Notes under the pieces: model-generated
Seen by the model: only the letters and a program-made list of their open reading frames with translations
Databases searched by the model: none
What the model was told of the DNA's origin: nothing
Origin: Pelodera strongyloides
Lineage: Eukaryota; Nematoda; Chromadorea; Rhabditida; Rhabditidae
DNA length: 64,000 bases
Direction of reading: 5' to 3'
Assembly: GCA_036852015.1 (NCBI GenBank)
Contig: JAANDG010000207.1
Span: 1-64,000 of the forward strand
Shown: positions 1 to 11,889 of the stretch, piece after piece
Position numbering within the stretch: position 1 is the stretch's first letter
Layout: the number at the start of each line of letters is the position of its first letter
Made by a program: the position numbers and the translations under genes

Positions 1-3000
1 CATCAGAGCAATATTTACGAAATGTTAACAAATATTGGCTACTTTAAGGACATGGGAACTGAACATTAATAATACAAGTGTTCCTTTGTCAACTATGAAG
101 TGTTATGTTTACGAAAATTAAATACATTATGACATACATGAACGAGAAATACGATGTATAAAAAGTAGCAGTTGAAATTAAAATTGTTGGCAATTGCTGT
201 AGTACCTATTATTTTCACATCACAACTCTCCTACCCTGAAAACAAACATTTTGGCTAGAGCAATGGTAGACTGTCTGGAAAAAAATCATACAATATGTTA
301 TACATATTGACACTCGTGAATTATGCAAGCGAAAATGTCATAGGGTAAAACTGTTCAATATACACTTTGTGTGTAATGTAGTGCGTGTTAAAGGGAATAA
401 AGAAAATATGTACACACTTTTGGAAGTTAGTCTATACTAATAGTGTGCTATCCTTTATGGAAACAAAAAAGGAAAAAACGAAAAAAAAAAAAGAAGAAAA
501 TTAATTTCAAAATTTACTTTTCTATTGAAAACTGGTTTCTAGATACTCTTCATACATTACTAAGGAGATCAATTACTGCTGACAATCAATGTTTTGTATG
601 TGTAAGTGAGACAACTAGAAATGGAAATTTCTCGTTACTCAAAGAGCAGAGGGGTGTGTTTTGAATGCGTTTATACCCTTTTAAATATTAAACATTGCAT
701 TTCCGGCCGTTATGTTGTGGTAATGTGATGTGAGTATTATTACAATACTGCTTTAATTTTTCAATACTTTAATAAATAGACCAACAGAGCTTAAGAAGTT
801 TTTTTTATGTAAAAACGAATTGAGTAATCGATACTGACACTTATTATATCAGTTGTTTTTCTAGAACAATTTCTAGTTCGTCAATTTACTCATAGAAAAA
901 CTCAACGAAGTGTAGTAAGTAAATAGACCAACAAGAGCTTAATATTACAACACATGTTGTAATATTAAAGATTGAGTGCCTATCTGGTATACAAGCAAAT
1001 TTAATCACTCAAAAAAGGTTTTGCTAATTGTAAGATAAAGTTCATGAAAAATCCTGGATGTGGTAAAAGCAGAAAAAAAATGCGAATTTGAAACGTACAA
1101 AGCACCATAAAGAGCGTCAAGTTAGGAGTAAGGATCAGGAATGCGAAGCAAACAACGCCATGAGAGAAGTTGAAAGAATTGAATAGTGCTAAAATTCGAG
1201 TTAGTAAAGCAAAGCTAATCTGAAAAACATAGCCACCAACCATAAAATGAACTAACTAGAAAACAATGAGGCATGGAAAACTATGGTGAAGATACCAATA
1301 ATAAACAGATCACCTGATATCTACATATGACGTATATCCTAACTCGCAACCAGTATACTGTTGCTTTTTCTTAAATTTATTATTCTAAATTATAAAATTG
1401 TCAACTTGTCATTGGGATACAGTATTGCACTTTTTGGAAGACACTCTATCAACAATCAACATATAACGTCATAGTCAGAAAAAGCCTCTGTTTTACCATA
1501 TACTTGTTTCAAATTGCAGTTGTTGATCAATTAAACACACTACTTCGATAGACCAGAGAGGGTTGCAGGGACGCATAGAGGTTCCTTGACAACAGTCCTA
1601 TCTTTAATAATAAAGTTAAAAGTGCAATAAATTAAAGATGAATAAAGAGAGATATTTCCGTATAATGAACAGATCAGTCCAAGTACTATGAACAGAAGAT
1701 AAGGTTACAATTATTCTTTGAAGTTATAGTGTGAAACGGAAATTTATTACACATTTGAATCAATGTTTTAGAAGCAAGCAAAATGTAAGTAGCTTTGCAA
1801 TATAGATCACTAGTGAGCTTGATACTTTCCTAGTTGCCTGAAAACGGTCATTGTTTTTATCTAGTAGTACTCGATTTTGTCTGTGTTGACAGGTTGGTAT
1901 CTAAGTCTCACTTAATAATGAAAAGTAAATACTTTTTCATAAAGGTAGACGATATTTGATCAATATAACACTTATTAATTAAATATTTTTTTTTTTTAAT
2001 ACATACAGAACAGAATGTGTATATCTTTGTGTTCAAAACACCTACAACTAATTTCTAATGTAAAAACAATCTACGCACAAGCCCATAGAGTTGAACGAAG
2101 AGATACAGATAAATAAATAAAAAACATAAAATATATCAAGTAAAAAGATAACTTGAGTGTGAATCTTATTATCTGTGTTGGGTAACAGGAGGTGCAAAAG
2201 TGATGCAAAGCAAAGACAGCGATTGTGTTCATAAAATGTGAGGAAAATTGGAAGAAATTAGGCATAGAACAACAAAGGTTACTAACGGAAAAGAATTATT
2301 AATTGAGAAAAGTTCCATAAAAATAAAGTTCGTGCACGTAATCCTGAAGTAAAAATTATGCACTACGTTCAACTTGTATGGTTCAATGCAGAACTGCAAC
2401 AATGAAAAAATAAAATGTGCAAGGTGTGAAAAATAAGATTGCTTGTTTACCGTTACAGCAAAAAAAAAATAACAAAAAGTACCAAATACGCTAGTGAGGA
2501 AAATAATTGTGTGGTGAATTAATGACTGTTTTTCCCCAAATTGTCAGTTTTCGCTAACAAAAGTCACAGTTATAAATGGCAGATAAAGAATACAAGGGAT
2601 TGCAAATAAAAAATATCAAACATCACTTACACTATTTGATTAGTTATGATATGAAGTTCTATAGGAAAAGATGAATGGCTCGATTATAAGGTGCATTAAA
2701 ATAGAATAAAAGGGATACACACAAATTCGTTAGGCTAGGACTAGTATCAATTAACAATAAAATATCGCAAATACTAGATCAATTTTGAGATTGTTAATTT
2801 TTAGAAAATCATAATCGAGTTTTTTATGATAATAATTTGTTGGAATTATTAGCTATGGAAGTTCAGACTTGGCACTTCTGTTATTGTTTATAAATTTGAA
2901 TTAATCAAAAATGTTTTAATTTGTTCATTTGAAAAATACTTAAAATATACGAATAAATGTGAGAGAAATGCAGATTTCCATGGTAAAAGGTCAAAAAATA

Positions 3001-3590
3001 GATAAAGAAAATGTTCTTTTTAGTCAAAGCAAGGTACTAAAAGATACTAAACCGACCGGTGATAAAAACGGTACCAAGTGAAAAGTTGGGAAGGTCCCTT
3101 GGATCAGGGCTGGCCACCCATTCCGTTACGAAAGATTGCCTATCTCTGATGCGCACTACTTCTGTAGGCCAGAGTGGACCGCAGGGACCCCTTCGTGGCC
3201 CTGAAGAACTGTCCTAACTTTGACCTTTTTTTAGAAGAGGTTAAAAAATAGATAAAGAAAATGTTCGGTAAAAGCAAGGTACTAAAACACACTAAAAACT
3301 AAACGTAGGCTACTTACAATTGTTAATTAAAGTAAAGTAAACTGTTAGTAAACCACTGATTTATCAAATTCCATTAAACAATAGCGATTTACCCGTGATT
3401 ATGGGCTTGGCAAGTACGGCAAGTACGTTGACTATTGGTCTTTTTCTGCGCGAACGTTGTAAAAAAAAGGTAAAAGTATATTGTATGATATACGTTGCGG
3501 AGAATAGGTAGGAATAAAATATAAGGGTAAGCTGAAATGGATCTGACCTAACTTTCCTTGTCATTAGCATTATAAATTATCATAATTATC
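1..3590. other. AT-rich gene-poor stretch
   Basis: I see no exon with convincing codon use plus splice signals on either strand. The open frames here are short and low-complexity. The stretch holds a few duplicated fragments, described separately. Confidence 0.6.
2991..3300. repeat. Flanking direct duplication around a dispersed repeat fragment
   Basis: A ~50-bp block around AAAAAATAGATAAAGAAAAT occurs near 2992-3045 and again near 3240-3295, flanking a more GC-rich segment (3100-3230). That inner segment (GCCAGAGTGGACCGCAGGGA and neighbours) resembles 1545-1600, and in part 63110-63180, so it is a dispersed repeat. Confidence 0.45.
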
Positions 3591-4200
3591 ATTATAATTA
3601 ATTATTTTCAGTAAGTACCAATGCATTGATCAGGATCACTAAGTATCATTTATTGTCGTTTCATTAATTTTCGTGTCATTATTAACATCATTGATTATCA
3701 ATAATCATCATTAATTCAATCTCATTAATTATCTCTAATTACTCAATTGTCATTTATTTCCATTTTGTCGAGTATCCTTTTATTTATTTATTACCGTTGA
3801 TTTTATGATTATCACCAATTATCGTTAATTAACCTTAATTACCCTTAATTAGCAGTATATTAATTATCATTATCATCATCAGTAACTACCTTTTATTAAA
3901 ATCCAATTCCTTTATTCTCGATGTTATAATAATTATCATTAATCGTTAATTACCCTTAATTATCATTACATTAATTACCAGCATCATTATCATTAAACAC
4001 CATTCAATTAAATACAATTTCAATAAAGTATCACTGTTGTTATCATTATCATTAATTATCGTTAATTACCCTTTTGCCGTTCAATTAATTATCACTAATA
4101 TGATTAGGTATGGTTGTCAGTATAAGAATCATTATTTATCAATAATTGTGTTTCATTTATTATCATTTCTTTAATTATCATTGACGTTTCTTAATAATCA
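3590..4200. repeat. Degenerate AT-rich ATTAATTATC satellite-like array
   Basis: About 600 bp built from imperfect copies of a ~10-12-bp motif (CATTAATTATC, TAATTATCATTA, CGTTAATTACCC). Spacing is irregular, so this is a degenerate array rather than a clean microsatellite. No coding potential is seen. Confidence 0.6.
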
Positions 4201-4639
4201 TTCCGTTTTAATTATATTGAGATCTGTTTTACTACTGTTTGGCATATTTTCAGTATTTGTTTTGATGCTATGCTTTGCCTTCATTCATAGGTTCGAGTGT
4301 CGGATCCGGTTACCGCGAGATCCAGTACCACAAATAAAAAAGACCCGTTTGTTTTTAACTCATTATTTAGTTTATTTTTATTTAGAAATACATGCACAAT
4401 GGGTTGTATTTGTATGATGTAGATATAAAGTAGACCATGTTATTTTGTCGAAGTTGGCGAGTCACCGTATATTTTGAAATGGTTAAAGTGAATTTGTGTC
4501 AGCTTCAAGTATAACCGGTCTAGAACATCTCAACGACACGATCACTCGATCACTTGTGGTATTTATTTTTGTAGCTGTTTCATAAGAGAGATGAGTAAGG
4601 GATGAAAGTTTAAGTAACTGGTCCGATTTCTCCAATCAA

Positions 4640-6110
4640 TAAATAATTATGAAAACCTGTTTTCGATGGTCACGCCCCTTGATAATTTTGCCTTAATAAC
4701 TTAATAATATCTAATATAAGAATTTGGATATATTGTCTCAAGAAATAGGAAAGAGGGTATAAAAGAACTATAAGAACTATATGATGGATTTCACTGACAA
4801 AATAGAAAATGACGCAGAAAAGAGGTCTAAAAATAGATATGAGCCAGCTAAATTAGTAGCTGGAAAAAATGTTTCGGGTGTCCATTAGGATAAATACAAG
4901 CTGACTAAGCAGAGAAATGAGCAAAACCATAAGTTTGAGTCTCTAATTTAATTTCTGCAATAAAAAATGATGACTAATGCATTACGAAATACAGTGAAAA
5001 ACCGGTTTTGGATAACCACGCCCAACCATTGTTTATGTAAGCTTGGGTTGTGTTGGTAAAAGACGGTCATGACTAGTAAAAATAGATATGAGGCAGATAA
5101 ATTAAGATATAGGCCAGATAAATTGTTAAGATATAGGTCAGGTAAATAGCTGGAAAAATGTTTCGATTGTTCATTAGGATAAAAATAAGCCTGCTCTAAG
5201 CAGAGAAATGAACTGAAAGCAAGTCTGAGTCTCTAATCAAATTTCTGCAGTCAATAAAAATTGATGGACAGTTTATTTCGAAATATATGAAAACCAGGGT
5301 TTCGGTGGTCACGCCCACCTTTTTTGAGTTATGTAAGTTTGGCACGGGTTGAAAAATGTCAGTCATGTCATCTGCACCGCCGCAGCTCGGTGCTCCAGGG
5401 CTCACGGTTGGGTTGTGTTGGTAAAAGTCAGTCATGAGTCAGTAATGACTAGTAAAAATGGGTATCAGTCAGATAAATTAAGATATAGGTCAGCTAAATT
5501 AATAACGGAAAAAATGTTTCGATTGTTCATTAGGATAAAAATAAGCCTGCTACAAGCATAGAAATGAACTGAAAGCAAGTCTGAGTCTCTAATTTAATTT
5601 CTGCAGTCGATAAAAATTGATGACCAGATTATTTCGAAATATATGAAAAACCGATTTTCGGTGGTCAAGCCCACCACAATTTGAGATGTAAGTGTGGCAC
5701 AGATTGAAAAATGTCAGTAATGTCATCTGTACTGCCGCAGCTCGGTGCTCCAGGGCTCACGGTTGGGTTGTTTTGGTAAAAGTCAGTCATGAGTCAGTAA
5801 TGACTAGTAAAAATATGTATCAGTTAGATAAATTAAGGTATAGGTCAGGTAAGTTAATAGCGGAAAATGTTTCGATTGTTCATTAGGATAAAAATAAGCC
5901 TGCTACAAGCTGAGAAATGAACTGAAAGAAAGTCTGAGTCTCTAATTTAATTTCTGCATTCAATAAAAAATTGATGACCAGGTTATTTCGAAATATATGA
6001 CAAACCAGTTTTCGGTGATCACGCCCACCTTTTTTTGAGTTATGTAAGTTTGGCACGGATTGAAAAATGTCAGTCATGTCATCTGTACCGCCGCAGCTCG
6101 GTGCTCCCGC
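4640..6110 (+). repeat. ~356-bp tandem array carrying copies of a gene start
   Basis: Successive units share blocks such as GGTCACGCCCACCTTTTTT, GGAAAAAATGTTTCGATTGT and GAGTCTCTAATTTAATTTCT. The ATGTCAGT...GCTCGGTGCTCC block recurs at about 5356, 5711 and 6067, giving a period of 355-357 bp; a more diverged partial unit precedes at ~4640-5040. The last unit runs into the 117-aa ORF at 6067. In the two earlier copies the same 13 codons lead into AGGGCTCACGG and a stop within about 22 codons. Confidence 0.7.
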
Positions 6111-6420
6111 CAACATGTGGTACGATACCGTACCCTATATTCCCCCTCCCCGAAATCCACCGCAATTGACAGAGGAAAATAATTTGAATTTTGAGTCGGT
6201 CCCCCAAAATGTGGCTGATTATACAAAGAAGCAACGCATGTCGATGACGAAACGTCAGGTTGCAACTTGTACTCGTCAACTGATTGTATTCTATGCGTGT
6301 GAAGACTGCAAGAATAAAATGGAAGTCATTCGAAACGAAAATGGAACCGGTTCTTACACTGTCTACCAATGTGGCCCATGCAATGCTGAATCTATAAAAC
6401 TACGTTTTGGTGATAAGTAA
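6067..6420 (+). CDS. Hypothetical 117-aa protein with two CxxC pairs
   Basis: Single open frame from ATG at 6067 to TAA at 6418-6420. I do not recognise the family. The N-terminal third is Pro-rich (VPPQLGAP, YIPPPRNPPQ). The C-terminal part has CEDC, about 20 residues, then CGPC, which looks like a small zinc-ribbon arrangement, and the protein ends KLRFGDK. Codon use and the Cys spacing make a real or recently active gene plausible. The first 13 codons lie inside the last unit of the ~356-bp tandem array, so this start has been duplicated upstream at least twice. An internal ATG at 6076 could also be used. It could instead be the last exon of a longer gene, but no convincing upstream exon was found. 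Function unknown. Confidence 0.45.
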   Translation: MSVMSSVPPQLGAPANMWYDTVPYIPPPRNPPQLTEENNLNFESVPQNVADYTKKQRMSMTKRQVATCTRQLIVFYACEDCKNKMEVIRNENGTGSYTVYQCGPCNAESIKLRFGDK

Positions 6421-6636
6421 TTAATAAATTTTAGAGCTCTACCTGTGTTTTTACAATGCACTACAAATTATGCAAATTAATTAATTAATTACACTAATTA
6501 CACTAATGAACAAACATTAGGGCCCAACATAGGGCCAATACAATACAAACACATATGCCAAGTCAGAAACAGTCAATGGGTCCTAAGAATCCAATCATGA
6601 TTGATTATCGGAAATTTGCTTTTTTAACCCCGATAT

Positions 6637-6816
6637 AAGTAGTTACCGGCCGGTTTTTGAAACGCATTGCGTACACCAGCATTTTTATGCAGCATATGCA
6701 TAAAAACTAAAAATTAGCATAAAAACTAGACCCCAATTAGACCCCACTTTGCATAAATACACAAGAATGCAAGTGATTGAGATGCGTTTCAAAAACGGGC
6801 CGGTATTTCGCTTTAA
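6637..6816. mobile_element. MITE family A, copy 1
   Basis: Inverted repeat with arms GGCCGGTTTTTGAAACGCAT and ATGCGTTTCAAAAAC...CCGG; the right end is TATTTCGCTTTAA. About a dozen copies occur in this window and all end at or near TTAA. No coding capacity. Confidence 0.85.
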
Positions 6817-6983
6817 AGCGAAATGCTAGCCCCTTTAGAAAATCTGCATATGATAAGCAAATCCTATGTATCCTATGCTAATTTTGTACGATCGTCCACG
6901 GAAATCGTACAAAATTAGCATAGGATACATAGGATTTGCTTATCATATGCAAATTTTCCAAAGAGGCTAGCATTTCGCTTTAA
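6813..6983. mobile_element. MITE family B, near-perfect palindrome
   Basis: TTTAAAGCGAAATGCTAGCC... pairs with ...GGCTAGCATTTCGCTTTAAA, with ~80-bp arms almost identical throughout and a loop near 6896-6903. It directly abuts MITE A copy 1 and shares its TTAA. A half copy lies at 20395-20494 and a diverged left arm at 51556-51645. Confidence 0.85.
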
Positions 6984-7398
6984 ACTAGACCGATGACCAC
7001 TACTAATTGTAAGCTTTCTCTTGCTTCAACTGCGTGGCCAGTGGCGTTTGTGAAGAGAGAGGTTGAATATTTGGCGCGACTTTTATGTGGACACTTTCTC
7101 AACCTGTACATTTTACGTGCTCCTAATAATTTTTTTTTGTGCTTTAGGAAGGGCCACAGGGAGAGTGAAAGGTACATCGAAATGTGAGCATAAAATTAAT
7201 TAGCTTGTCAAACTAGTCAAACAACTAGGACCTAGGACTTTGTAACGAAGATAATGATAGAACAAATATTCGTCGGTGACTTTGATTAAACTGACGAAAT
7301 TAGAAAGGGTGTGACGATACATTGCATACATATGAGTCACGAGACTTGTAGATTGAGAACTAGACGCGACATGTCGATTCAGTATATTTGCACATAGT

Positions 7399-7422
7399 CT
7401 CTCTCTTCCTCTCCCTCTAGCT

Positions 7423-7461
<39 letters not shown>

Positions 7462-7525
7462 TCTCTCACTCTCTCTTTCTCTTTCTCTTCCTCTGGCTCT
7501 CCGTTCTCTTTCTCTCTTCCTCTCT
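7399..7525. repeat. CT-rich microsatellite
   Basis: Runs of CT with interspersed CCT and TTCT on the plus strand. The Arg/Glu-only frame on the minus strand is an artefact of this repeat. Confidence 0.9.
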
Positions 7526-7828
7526 CGATAAAGCTTTCGTTACTAATTCATCCTCTCTCGCCTATTCTCATGCTACTGCTGCTTCTTCGTGCCTAGTTGT
7601 TCTCCCACATCGAAACTCCCGATATGGCAAAAAATGTACCGGCAAATTTGACGCATATAGTTCATCGAAAACCATACTCTATCAGATACGCAGTTAAAGT
7701 TTATCAAATAAAACCACAACTCGTGCCGCATACAATGCGAATTAAATGTGTGTATGCTTTTATTCACAGAGAAAAGTAAAGCCACGCAGGATACAATATG
7801 CATATGAATGAACTGAAATCTATATATT

Positions 7829-9123
7829 TCAGTCAACTTTCAGAGTGTCGGCCATGGTTCCGTTGCTTATTTCCGTACTGTTATCCACACATTTACGTTC
7901 CTTATTTGACGGAATCGATAAATCGATTATTGGGATTTCGTATTTCGCTCCGAGAAACTCCTTTGGAATTTCGTAACGGGACAGCACACAATCCTGAATA
8001 GTTTATTTTTTTTCTTTGATATTTATTCGTTGCGGTGTAAATAACACCGCAAGCTTTGTATCACATCATCATATGACATGTGCGCGTACTACTCGTAGTA
8101 GAAGAACCGTATTCCCCATAGCCAAAGTTGGCATGTCGTGATAGATGTACAGACTGCATTTATTGGCGCCTCAATAAATATAATTACAAATGGGGGAGGA
8201 TTCCAGCATCGCCAGTCCCAGGTTGTGGCGTCAAAATCTGTGCAGCTCGGGGCGAAGCAGGCGCCAGGGGTTCGTCAGCTTCGCGCGTACAGTTCGCAGC
8301 GGCGACCAGTCAGGACCGCAGTGTTTGTGGCGCACTGGTTCATAATTGTTGAAACTTCCATGATCTTCCTACCTCTCTACATCGATGTTTGATGAGAATA
8401 TACGGTTGGATTGTGAGAACTTCGTCCTCGGTGGCGAATACGGTCACATTTACTGGAAGATTCTCCTCCCAGTCGAAGAGCTCAGCGGCCAGCCGGTCGT
8501 CGGTTACTGTAAACATAAAACATAATAACGTAATAATATGAACATAGTTTAGGAGCGAGAAATGGTTGCTCTTAACTTATAGAGCACAGCGAAACATTGC
8601 GACGTATCAGCCATAGTATTGGAAAGTCGCCTCAGGCGGAGGTAGCCGACTGGTAATACATAATAACATAATAATATGAACATATTTTAGGAGCGAGACT
8701 GCTCCACAGGAACCTATACCATTACGGAGACGATGGTATAGAGAGTGAATTTCTTTCTCCTTGCTGTCACAAAATATATACAACATTTTTTCATCCGCAG
8801 CGTGTCGTACTCATTTGATATTTGCAAAGCTTCTGCTGGGGTTGACGTGATTCTCAATACGTTCGTATCGTCGTGTTTTTTTTTATGAAAGTCCACTTTA
8901 GACTTTAGTTGCAGGACCATAATGTGAAAATGTTACAGTGTAAGAATATCTAAAGAAAAAACTAACCAAAATCCTTCTCCCATATTTCGACGGTCACATT
9001 TCCTTCTGGAGTAGTTCCATTGCAAGAAATCTCTCCAATGAATACGGTGACATTTTGTTGAGCGCATTCTACATTAGTAAATCCATCGAAGGACAGGAAA
9101 CATAATATGAATACGTAAAACAT
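7829..9123 (-). CDS. Transthyretin-like (TTL/ttr family) secreted protein
   Basis: Three exons on the minus strand: 9123-8967, 8506-8373 and 7993-7829, phases 1 and 0, 151 aa. Residues 1-20 (MFYVFILCFLSFDGFTNVEC) are a signal peptide. The mature part starts QNVTVFIGEISCNG, then VTVEIWEKDFG, NVTVFATEDEVLTIQPYILI-KHRC and YEIPKEFLGAKYEIPIIDL: the order and Cys positions of the nematode transthyretin-like family (PF01060). The family is secreted and large in nematodes; one C. elegans member, TTR-52, bridges apoptotic cells and engulfment receptors, but no role can be assigned to this copy. The ATG lies one base after a TTTCCATTTCAG acceptor, so spliced-leader trans-splicing is likely. Intron 1 (460 bp) holds two copies of a ~35-bp ATAATATGAACAT...GGAGCGAGA sequence. 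Exon 2 is GC-richer than its surroundings. I am confident of the family and of the phase-consistent joins. Confidence 0.88.
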
Positions 9124-9136
9124 TCTGAAATGGAAA
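9124..9136 (-). promoter_or_regulatory. Probable spliced-leader acceptor of the transthyretin-like gene
   Basis: On the minus strand the sequence CTTTCCATTTCAG lies one base before the ATG. This matches the nematode acceptor consensus and, with no upstream exon seen, suggests SL1-type trans-splicing. Confidence 0.6.
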
Positions 9137-9175
9137 GATGTAGTAAAACTCATGTGGCAACAGTAAAACTGCTGT

Positions 9176-9313
9176 GACCGTATGCACGAATGCCGGGAAT
9201 GGGCTCCCAGCCTCCCATTGGGAGGTGAGAGAATCAGAGGGATCACGTGGATTAGCGACGCGCAGAGACAAATTCTCCCAGAAGGGGAGGTTCCCGCTGT
9301 TCGTGCATACGGC
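9176..9313. mobile_element. Short TIR element
   Basis: Ends ACCGTATGCACGAATGCCGG and the inverted TTCCCGCTGTTCGTGCATACGG form ~24-bp terminal inverted repeats around ~90 bp. It lies just upstream of the transthyretin-like gene, within 55 bp of its ATG. No ORF. Confidence 0.6.
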
Positions 9314-9599
9314 CGCTGCTGAGATAATCAAACAAACGGTGAAAAATGGGAAGAATCTCTTCTGGGCTAATTGTACATTTCAACACTACACCACATCACT
9401 ACCTTACACCACCGTACACCTCAGTAGACCACAGTTTGAAGTTTGAAGTGCACTACATTTTGTGAAAAGACACCTCAGTGAGACCACGGGAACACCACTC
9501 TACACCAAGCTGTTTGAAACATAACATTCTAAAATGAGGCAAACGTGATTACGAATACCATTATTGTCCTTATTTCTCGAATGACATGTTATTCAATGT

Positions 9600-9760
9600 T
9601 CAACAGGTCCTCATGCGTAAAAGGATTGCAAATTTGCATTGAAAAATTCGAGACACAGAGAAATCTCTTTTCTGCGTCTCCGCCTTTCCCATGTTCAAAA
9701 GCCATCTCTTTTCCGCTGACGCGGTTACGCATTTCCGCGCTGCGTGCCTGAGAACGTAGA
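9600..9760. mobile_element. MITE family C, partial inverted copy
   Basis: Related in inverse orientation to the element at 10240-10420: both contain a CGTCTCCGCCTTTCCCATG block, a Phe/Ser-rich ATCTCTTTTCCG flank, and CGC-rich ends (TTTCCGCGCTGCG). The left end is lost. Confidence 0.55.
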
Positions 9761-10239
9761 TGGCGGAAAGGTGATGCCTACTGGTATGATCACGTATTCC
9801 GGAGAGCGTAGTGTGGTGTTGTGGTGTCTGTGTGGTGTCACTATGGTGTCCTTTCGCAAAATGTGGTGCACGGAGGTGCAATGTGGTGTATTGTGTTGTA
9901 GTGGTGCAATGTACAATGCTGAGAAACAGAAAAGTAAATGCAAGGTAGGTGTTTCTTTTGGTAAGCCTACTTTTAAGAAATTTTCCACATTTCAATGAGA
10001 AAAGGTGTCGGTTGCCAGGGACAACCGACGTTTAAAATGTGAAAACAAATATAATTCGTAGGAATTTTTGCCGAATAGAAAATAAGCATTATATCCGGGT
10101 GAATTGTGGTGAGGCAAGGCCCATATAATAAAATGACTTTTCTGAATGGCATCAAGCAAACGATTTCCTAGTAACAACCCTAGGCTCTTTATCTTTCATG
10201 GGAAACCAAAAACCCCGATTTCGGCAAATGATGTCCGCG

Positions 10240-10420
10240 CAGCGCGGACATGCGAATCCGCGTCCGCGGGAAAGAGATGGTTTTTTGACATGGGAAAGGC
10301 GGAGACGCCGAAAAGAGGTCGGGGCTTGTTTCTCTCCCTCTCGAGTTTTTCAGTGCAATAATTTGCAATCTTTTCTCGCGGACGCGGATTCGGATTTCCG
10401 CGCTGCGCGCCTGAGGGCCA
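10240..10420. mobile_element. MITE family C with GC-rich TIRs
   Basis: Terminal inverted repeats of ~35 bp (GCGCAGCGCGGACATGCGAA / GGATTTCCGCGCTGCGCG, then CCGCGTCCGCGGGAAA / TTTCTCGCGGACGCGG) surround ~100 bp. GC content is far above the surroundings. A partial copy is at 9600-9760. Confidence 0.65.
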
Positions 10421-10665
10421 GAGAAGCTTACTGATGAGTGTGATGCGGCTATGTTCGGATATGTCCCACGGAGTTTGAAGTGATGCTGTTATCCACAATA
10501 CGAAAACGTTGTATCGAATAACTGAGATAATGGATCAAAACATAGGCAAGACGTATTAGAATACTCAAACTTCCAAGATACGTCTTACTATGTTGACTAT
10601 GTTATACTAAGTGAATGAGATTCGTTTACAGTAAGAATAAAGAATGTGCTATAAAACACGCAAAT

Positions 10666-10794
10666 GCTTACTGGATAATACTACACTTTTTCGACAGTAT
10701 GTCTTGCTACTCTGTACGACTCCGTACGATATCGTAGGACCGTGTGCAACTTGTGACGACTTTAACGTAACCAAAGTAGTATTATCCAGTAAGC
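10666..10794. mobile_element. Small TIR element
   Basis: GCTTACTGGATAATACTAC at 10666-10684 is repeated as its exact reverse complement at 10776-10794, a perfect 19-bp TIR around 91 bp. No coding capacity. Confidence 0.7.
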
Positions 10795-11590
10795 CACTTG
10801 CACTGAGCGAGTATCACGAAATATGTCAATAGAGGAATAAAAAGTAGAACCAAATCCAACTTGAAACCGGTTCGCATACGCGTGTTTTGAAATCTAGCTG
10901 GGCAATTTTAGTAACTATACAAATCATGATGCCTTTTTTTGTGTCGAAAAAACGGTCGAGATTTACGCATTTACGATGTCGAAACACTGAAAGCCGGCAC
11001 GAAACTTTTTCCAAAAAAAAACGATTTTGGCACTTCTTACATAATTTGTCCCAAACGACTTTCAAATTTTCTGTTTAACATTTATTTTTGTTTATATCCT
11101 TTTACTTCTATTTTCTGTTACCTCGCTTTCTGTAATGGTAAAATATCATTTATTTATTTATTTCATTTATTTATTACGTACACATAAAATTCATGAGAAA
11201 TATATATGCAACGTACAGTTTTGTCGAGTAGTAATAAATAATAACAACAGAAATAGGAATAAAGCGAATCGAATAAATACAGCACACATTATACATGATT
11301 ATATGGAACAAGTTCTATTTACAAATGAATGTCGACGAACCATTTTAGTTGATCCTACTCCGTTCCTTACGAGAAGAGTATGCAAAAGGCCTGAACCTGA
11401 ACATTTCTCTGCAAGCCCACACCACATTACCCGGCTAAAAATTTTCGCAGCATTTTAGCATCCGCTCTCTTTCTACGATTTACAAGTTAATCTAGTTTCC
11501 AGGCTTCATTTCTTGCACTGCGAGAGGAAGTATCACCATACCTAAGTAAATGGAGGTTGCATAAAAACACGTTCGGTTGATTATGTTTAG

Positions 11591-11884
11591 AAACTGCAAC
11601 CATTAGTCCTCATTGGTAAAGATGAGCTTCCCGAGACCGTTCAAATCAATGGCAAATCGATCGTCTGACAAGGCCTTGCCACCAAGGTTACGGTCGCTTG
11701 TAAAACAGGACCATTCTTTTCAGGAAATCGAGCGATCTGTCCTTTCGTCTCGTCGTCAAACATCTGAAAATCTGCCCTCTACCCATGCCCCGGCGGATTG
11801 AAGAAACACTGCGCTGGACCCCTTCCGCGCTTGTTCCATGCACTCGATTGATGTTGTATCTGATTGATTGTGTGTGTGAATAAA
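11591..11884 (+). other. Candidate terminal exon with polyA signal
   Basis: After a TATGTTTAG acceptor (ends 11590), frame 11591-11668 reads KLQPLVLIGKDELPETVQIN and a few more residues to TGA, with good codon use. An overlapping frame from ATG 11621 also stays open to 11801 (59 aa). AATAAA follows at 11879-11884, as expected for a gene 3' end. I could not find upstream exons, so this is either a last exon, a small gene or chance. I do not recognise either peptide. Confidence 0.3.
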
Positions 11885-11889
11885 GTGGT

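Noticed and set aside
4640..6110. CRISPR-like direct repeats
   Set aside because: Units are ~356 bp with no short repeat/spacer pattern; the DNA is eukaryotic. No CRISPR array is present in the window.
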